Source of the DNA: an uncultured Armatimonadota bacterium
Lineage (GTDB): Bacteria; Armatimonadota; Fimbriimonadia; Fimbriimonadales; Fimbriimonadaceae
Direction of reading: 5' to 3'
Length of the DNA: 64,000 nucleotides
Assembly: GCA_903904815.1 (NCBI GenBank)
Contig: CAIVDU010000005.1
Location: 124,001-188,000, forward strand
Positions 60,716 through 64,000 of this stretch are shown one piece after another (the first letter of the stretch is position 1; every line of letters begins with the position of its first letter). The notes under the pieces were generated by a model, which saw only the letters and a list, made by a program, of their open reading frames with translations, was not told the origin of the DNA and searched no databases. Position numbers and translations under genes: made by a program.

Positions 60716-62070
60716 GCGCTCGGCACCTGAGCGGGCTCAACCAACTCCACCGTTCGGCGTGGTGAGGGATCGACAAGTTCGATCGTCCGACTGGCCAACT
60801 GCGTCGACTCCGCGTTTTTGTTCAAGCTTCGATATAGGCCGATAAGGATCAGCACGGCAAGGAACGATGTTGCCCACCCTACGAGGGGACCAAAGGTGTC
60901 GGTGGCGAAGATCCAGAAAGCGATGACGATTAAGTTCGACACGGCGAGGGGCAGGAGAGACTTCCAACCCAGGCTCATTAACTGGTCGTACCGGAGTCGA
61001 GGCAATGTCGCCCGGATCCAGATGTATCCGGTGATGACCATGGCGCACTTCAGGATGAACCAGATCGGCGCTAAGAACGAATTGCCATTCAGCATGTCCA
61101 GGACGTGCCAGATGTCACCCGCAGCCGGATAGTGCGCGGCCAGGTAGTCGAATCGGAAAGGCAGCAAATGCCAGCCACCGAAGAACACGGTGACCAGGAT
61201 CGCGCTGTACACGAACATCGAAGCGTATTCACCCATGAAGAACACGGCGAACTTCATCGATGAATATTCAGTGTGGTAGCCCGCCACCAGCTCGTTCTCA
61301 GCTTCCGGAAGATCGAAAGGAGCGCGGTTCGTCTCTGCGATCATACAGATAAAGAAGATGAGGGCAGCGACCGCGCCGAATGGGGTGAGGATGTTCCAGT
61401 TCGCTAAGATGTCGCCGATGGCGCTTTCCTTGAATCCCCAGAACGCGCCTCCTTGGTAAGCGAGCATGTCGCTTGGCTTCAGAGAACCAGTCGCCATTAC
61501 AATGCAGCCAAGGGACACACCCATGGCCAGTTCGTAGCTGATCAACTGCGCCGAAGAGCGGAGTCCGCCCAAAAGCGAAAACTTATTGTTTCCTGCGTAG
61601 CCGGCGAGAACGATTCCGTATACACCCAGCGAAGAAATCGCCAGGATGTATAGGACGCCGATGTTCACGTCGGCAACCGGCGTGATCAATGGAAAAGGAC
61701 CCCAAGGGATCGTGGCTCCGAGCGCAAACGGCGGAAAGAGCGCGATCGCGGGTGCGATGAAGTAGATCGCGCGATCCACCGCGGAAGGTGTGATGTCCTC
61801 TTTGAGAAAGAGTTTGATTCCGTCGGCCATCGGCTGGGCTAAGCCCTGCAGATGAAATTTCTTTCCCTTAAGGAAGAACGGAACGAAACGACTCGTGCGA
61901 GAAAATTGGATGTTTCCCGTACGGTTTGGCCCCAGTCGGTCTTGAAACCAACCGAGGAGCCTTCGTTCGAACCAAATAATTGGAACTACGAAGAGTAGCA
62001 CCGGCAAAACCAGCAGAACAACCCGCAGGAGTGCGTGCCAAAAGGGATGATTGATCAGCCAGTCGCCCAT
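60712..62070 (-). CDS. nuoH: NADH-quinone oxidoreductase subunit H
   Basis: A 452-residue membrane subunit that forms the quinone chamber (E. coli NuoH 325). Conserved parts are IIWFERRLLGWFQDRLGPNR (~27-46), GLAQPMADGIKLFLKED (~75-91), SSAQLISYELAMGVSLG (~175-191), and AETNRAPFDLPEAENELVAGYHTEYSSMKF, the E-rich quinone loop. Most of the extra length comes from internal loops and a C-terminal tail after the last helix that contains two similar segments, RTIELVDPSP and RTVELVEPAQ. It is the first nuo gene here; nuoA-G must lie elsewhere. Confidence 0.95.
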   Translation of the reverse strand: MGDWLINHPFWHALLRVVLLVLPVLLFVVPIIWFERRLLGWFQDRLGPNRTGNIQFSRTSRFVPFFLKGKKFHLQGLAQPMADGIKLFLKEDITPSAVDRAIYFIAPAIALFPPFALGATIPWGPFPLITPVADVNIGVLYILAISSLGVYGIVLAGYAGNNKFSLLGGLRSSAQLISYELAMGVSLGCIVMATGSLKPSDMLAYQGGAFWGFKESAIGDILANWNILTPFGAVAALIFFICMIAETNRAPFDLPEAENELVAGYHTEYSSMKFAVFFMGEYASMFVYSAILVTVFFGGWHLLPFRFDYLAAHYPAAGDIWHVLDMLNGNSFLAPIWFILKCAMVITGYIWIRATLPRLRYDQLMSLGWKSLLPLAVSNLIVIAFWIFATDTFGPLVGWATSFLAVLILIGLYRSLNKNAESTQLASRTIELVDPSPRRTVELVEPAQVPSA

Positions 62071-62149
62071 CGTGCGGCTTGAAAGTTACCCGAAGTCCTA
62101 CTTGCTGTGCCGTCAGGAAAACTCCTGACGCTGGTAAAGGTTTCGAGGA

Positions 62150-64000
62150 ATGGCAGTTTGCTACTATCTGGGCGTGAGTGCACTCGTCGTCTTACTGGGT
62201 CTCGCTAACGCCCAACAGTCGGTTTGGCTATCTGACCTGGACCTTTCGAAGGCGATTCAGGGTTGGGGCAAGCCCGGAATCAATCGGTCGGTTGAGGGCC
62301 ACCCGTTGGAACTCAAGGATCGGGTGTTTGAGCATGGGTTTGGCACTCATTCGCCAGGCAGGCTCGTTGTCCAGCTTGATGGAAAGACCTCTCGTTTCCA
62401 TGCCGTGGTGGGAATCGACGATGAAGTACCGACGTCTCGGGGCAGCGCAGAATTCTTAATCCTTTCGACGAGCCACCGTGTCCTCTGGCGAAGTGGCGTG
62501 CTCCGACGAGGGGACGATCCGAAGACCGCAGATGTGTCGCTCAACGGCGAACGCGAAATAACCTTAGTGGTATCAGACGGCGGTGATGGATTCGAATACG
62601 ACCATGCCGACTGGGCCGATGCCCAATTCAGCGTCGACGGCCGCGCCCCTGTCGTAGTTGAGCACAAGACGACCGAACCGGTGATCGCACCCTCCCAGAT
62701 CAGTAAGAAACCACAGATTCACGGTCCTCAGTGGCTAGGTGCTTTCACAAGCACGCCATTCCTCTGGCGAGTGCCAGTCGACGGCGCTGGCCCCTTTCAG
62801 TTCAGCTCCAAATCTCTCCCAGCGGGTCTTCGCCTCGATGCAGGCAAAGGAATCCTCTCAGGATCGCTTAGAAACGCCTCCCATTACCGAACGGTCATAA
62901 CCGTAAAAGGGGCTCAGGGTTCCTCATCCAGCGTAATCGACATTGCCTCCGGAAGTCGAATTTCGCCGACACCCGCCATGGGCTGGAACAGCTACGACGC
63001 CTATGGGGATAGCGTCACCGAACAGGAAGTCCTCGCTAACGCAGAGGTCGTCGCGGAAAAGCTGCAACCTTTCGGCTGGGACACGATTGTCGTCGACTAC
63101 CGCTGGTACGATCCGGGCGCTCACAACAATGACCCTAACTCTCGAGCGGATGCCCCGCTAACCATCGACAAGTTCGGACGCCTCCTGCCATCCCTCAACC
63201 GCTTCCCTTCTGCGCTCGATGGAAATGGATTCAAAGCGCTAGCGGATCGGTTCCACAAGCAGGGACTCAAGTTCGGCGTTCACATCATGCGGGGAATCCC
63301 GCGAATTGCCGTCAAACTCGATCTGCCCATCGAGGGGAGCAAGTTTCGGGCTTCAGAGGCGGCCAACGTCAAAGATAACTGCGGTTGGTGCCCTGACATG
63401 TATGGCGTTCGAGGGGACACTCCGGCAGGTCAGGCGTACTACGATTCAATTTTCCGTTTGTATGCATCGTGGGGACTGGACTTCGTGAAGATGGACGATG
63501 CCTCCACGCCCTATCACACCGACGAGATCCGTGCCGCCCATCAAGCGATCCTCGCAAGCGGTCGATCGATCGTTTTGAGTCTCTCTCCCGGCGAGACTCC
63601 GACGAGTTCCGGCGACCATGCGGCCGAGAATTCGAATCAGTGGCGCGTCTCGGGCGACTTCTGGGACAACTGGGGTTCTCTCGACCATGAATTCACGCTC
63701 GCCGAGCGCTGGCAAAAGTGGGTTGGCCCCGGTCACTGGCCCGACGCCGACATGCTTCCCGTCGGCCACTTGTCAGTAGAGAACCGAAGCGTGGACCGGG
63801 AAAGGTTCACGCGATTCACGCGAGCAGAACAGACAACGCTGATCGCCTTATGGTGCCTGCTTCCCTCACCCCTCATGTTGGGAGCCGATGTGACAAAGCT
63901 CGACTCCTGGACCCTTGCACTCCTTACCAACCCGGAGGTCCTGGCGTTGAATCAGGACACAGTCACCCACGGCGCAAAGCTCTCTTTTCGTAAAGACGGA
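62150..64000 (+). CDS. GH27 alpha-galactosidase-like enzyme with NPCBM domain (partial, cut at window end)
   Basis: An open frame of at least 617 codons that runs off the right edge without a stop, so it is 3'-incomplete here. The signal peptide is MAVCYYLGVSALVVLLGLANAQ. Residues ~25-170 are an NPCBM-type carbohydrate-binding module (RVFEHGFGTHSPGRLVVQL, GIDDEVPTSRGSAEFLI). A putative-Ig-like linker (GPFQFSSKSLPAGLRLDAG) precedes the GH27 barrel: AMGWNSYDAYGD (~276-287), VDYRWYDPG, the nucleophile region DFVKMDDAS and the acid/base region SGDFWDNWG. Substrates are probably alpha-galactosides. AAAGG lies 9 bases before the ATG; GTG 24 bp later is an alternative start. Confidence 0.85.
   Translation, partial: MAVCYYLGVSALVVLLGLANAQQSVWLSDLDLSKAIQGWGKPGINRSVEGHPLELKDRVFEHGFGTHSPGRLVVQLDGKTSRFHAVVGIDDEVPTSRGSAEFLILSTSHRVLWRSGVLRRGDDPKTADVSLNGEREITLVVSDGGDGFEYDHADWADAQFSVDGRAPVVVEHKTTEPVIAPSQISKKPQIHGPQWLGAFTSTPFLWRVPVDGAGPFQFSSKSLPAGLRLDAGKGILSGSLRNASHYRTVITVKGAQGSSSSVIDIASGSRISPTPAMGWNSYDAYGDSVTEQEVLANAEVVAEKLQPFGWDTIVVDYRWYDPGAHNNDPNSRADAPLTIDKFGRLLPSLNRFPSALDGNGFKALADRFHKQGLKFGVHIMRGIPRIAVKLDLPIEGSKFRASEAANVKDNCGWCPDMYGVRGDTPAGQAYYDSIFRLYASWGLDFVKMDDASTPYHTDEIRAAHQAILASGRSIVLSLSPGETPTSSGDHAAENSNQWRVSGDFWDNWGSLDHEFTLAERWQKWVGPGHWPDADMLPVGHLSVENRSVDRERFTRFTRAEQTTLIALWCLLPSPLMLGADVTKLDSWTLALLTNPEVLALNQDTVTHGAKLSFRKDG

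Overview
The window is one continuous piece of a bacterial chromosome with dense, mostly housekeeping gene content and moderately high GC. I see no insertion sequence, integrase, prophage or CRISPR array. Several traits point to a diderm bacterium: a Kdo transferase (WaaA), a PEP-CTERM surface protein, Tat/Sec-exported enzymes and lipoproteins. A DUF1559-type (H-X9-DG) pilin-like remnant beside a LacI regulator, a GH27/NPCBM enzyme, a CBS-DUF1385 fusion and zinc-free L32/L33 together suggest Armatimonadota (Fimbriimonas-like). That placement is inference from gene content; no 16S rRNA is present.

Layout. 0-8 kb: exported amidase, DUF488 protein, Tat-type metallophosphoesterase, PEP-CTERM protein, uvrC, a PfkB sugar kinase and two small envelope proteins. 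8-16.5 kb: a purC-waaA-purE operon, argB, a 5'-nucleotidase-like phosphatase, a YHS protein, secG, a CBS-DUF1385 membrane protein, pfkA and a TPR protein. 16.5-26.3 kb: a same-strand run of efp, a Cys-rich six-helix membrane protein, an RtcA-like cyclase without its catalytic histidine, a sarcosine-oxidase-type flavoprotein, an 809-residue exported protein, a nucleotidyltransferase/degenerate-mutase fusion and deoC. 26.3-30.5 kb is the least orderly part: a short chimeric flavoprotein, four operator half-sites, a LacI regulator, a broken pilin-like gene, a small lipoprotein, a cytochrome/DUF2231 fusion and about 1.1 kb of structured non-coding DNA.

30.5-36.2 kb: scpA-scpB-GNAT-dacA-rluB on the minus strand (a widely conserved neighbourhood; RluB carries a long repetitive Arg/Asp/Gly/Pro extension) and tRNA-Cys. 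36.3-46.3 kb: a glycosyltransferase, an MFS exporter, hsp20-lon, a radical-SAM remnant, and tilS-ftsH. 46.3-53.5 kb: a TPR protein, a YfhO-like membrane protein, two tandem ClpS-like adaptors, an S41 protease, rpmG-rpmF, tRNA-Leu and a pyroglutamyl-peptidase-like gene. 53.5-62.1 kb: nuoHJKLMN (proton-pumping arm of complex I, no nuoI) with a sugar isomerase translationally coupled at the end. 62.1 kb to the edge: a GH27 alpha-galactosidase-like gene cut by the window.

Functional themes are protein quality control (Lon, Hsp20, FtsH, ClpS-like pair, S41 protease), translation and RNA (EF-P, TilS, RluB, L32, L33, two tRNAs, RtcA-like), and respiration. The observations I consider most worth testing are the His-less RtcA-like protein beside the eight-cysteine membrane protein, the ATATGAA operator array, the degenerate mutase fusion, the tandem ClpS-like pair and the 90-bp repeat array inside rluB. 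Functions are assigned from motifs I can read; no database search was run.
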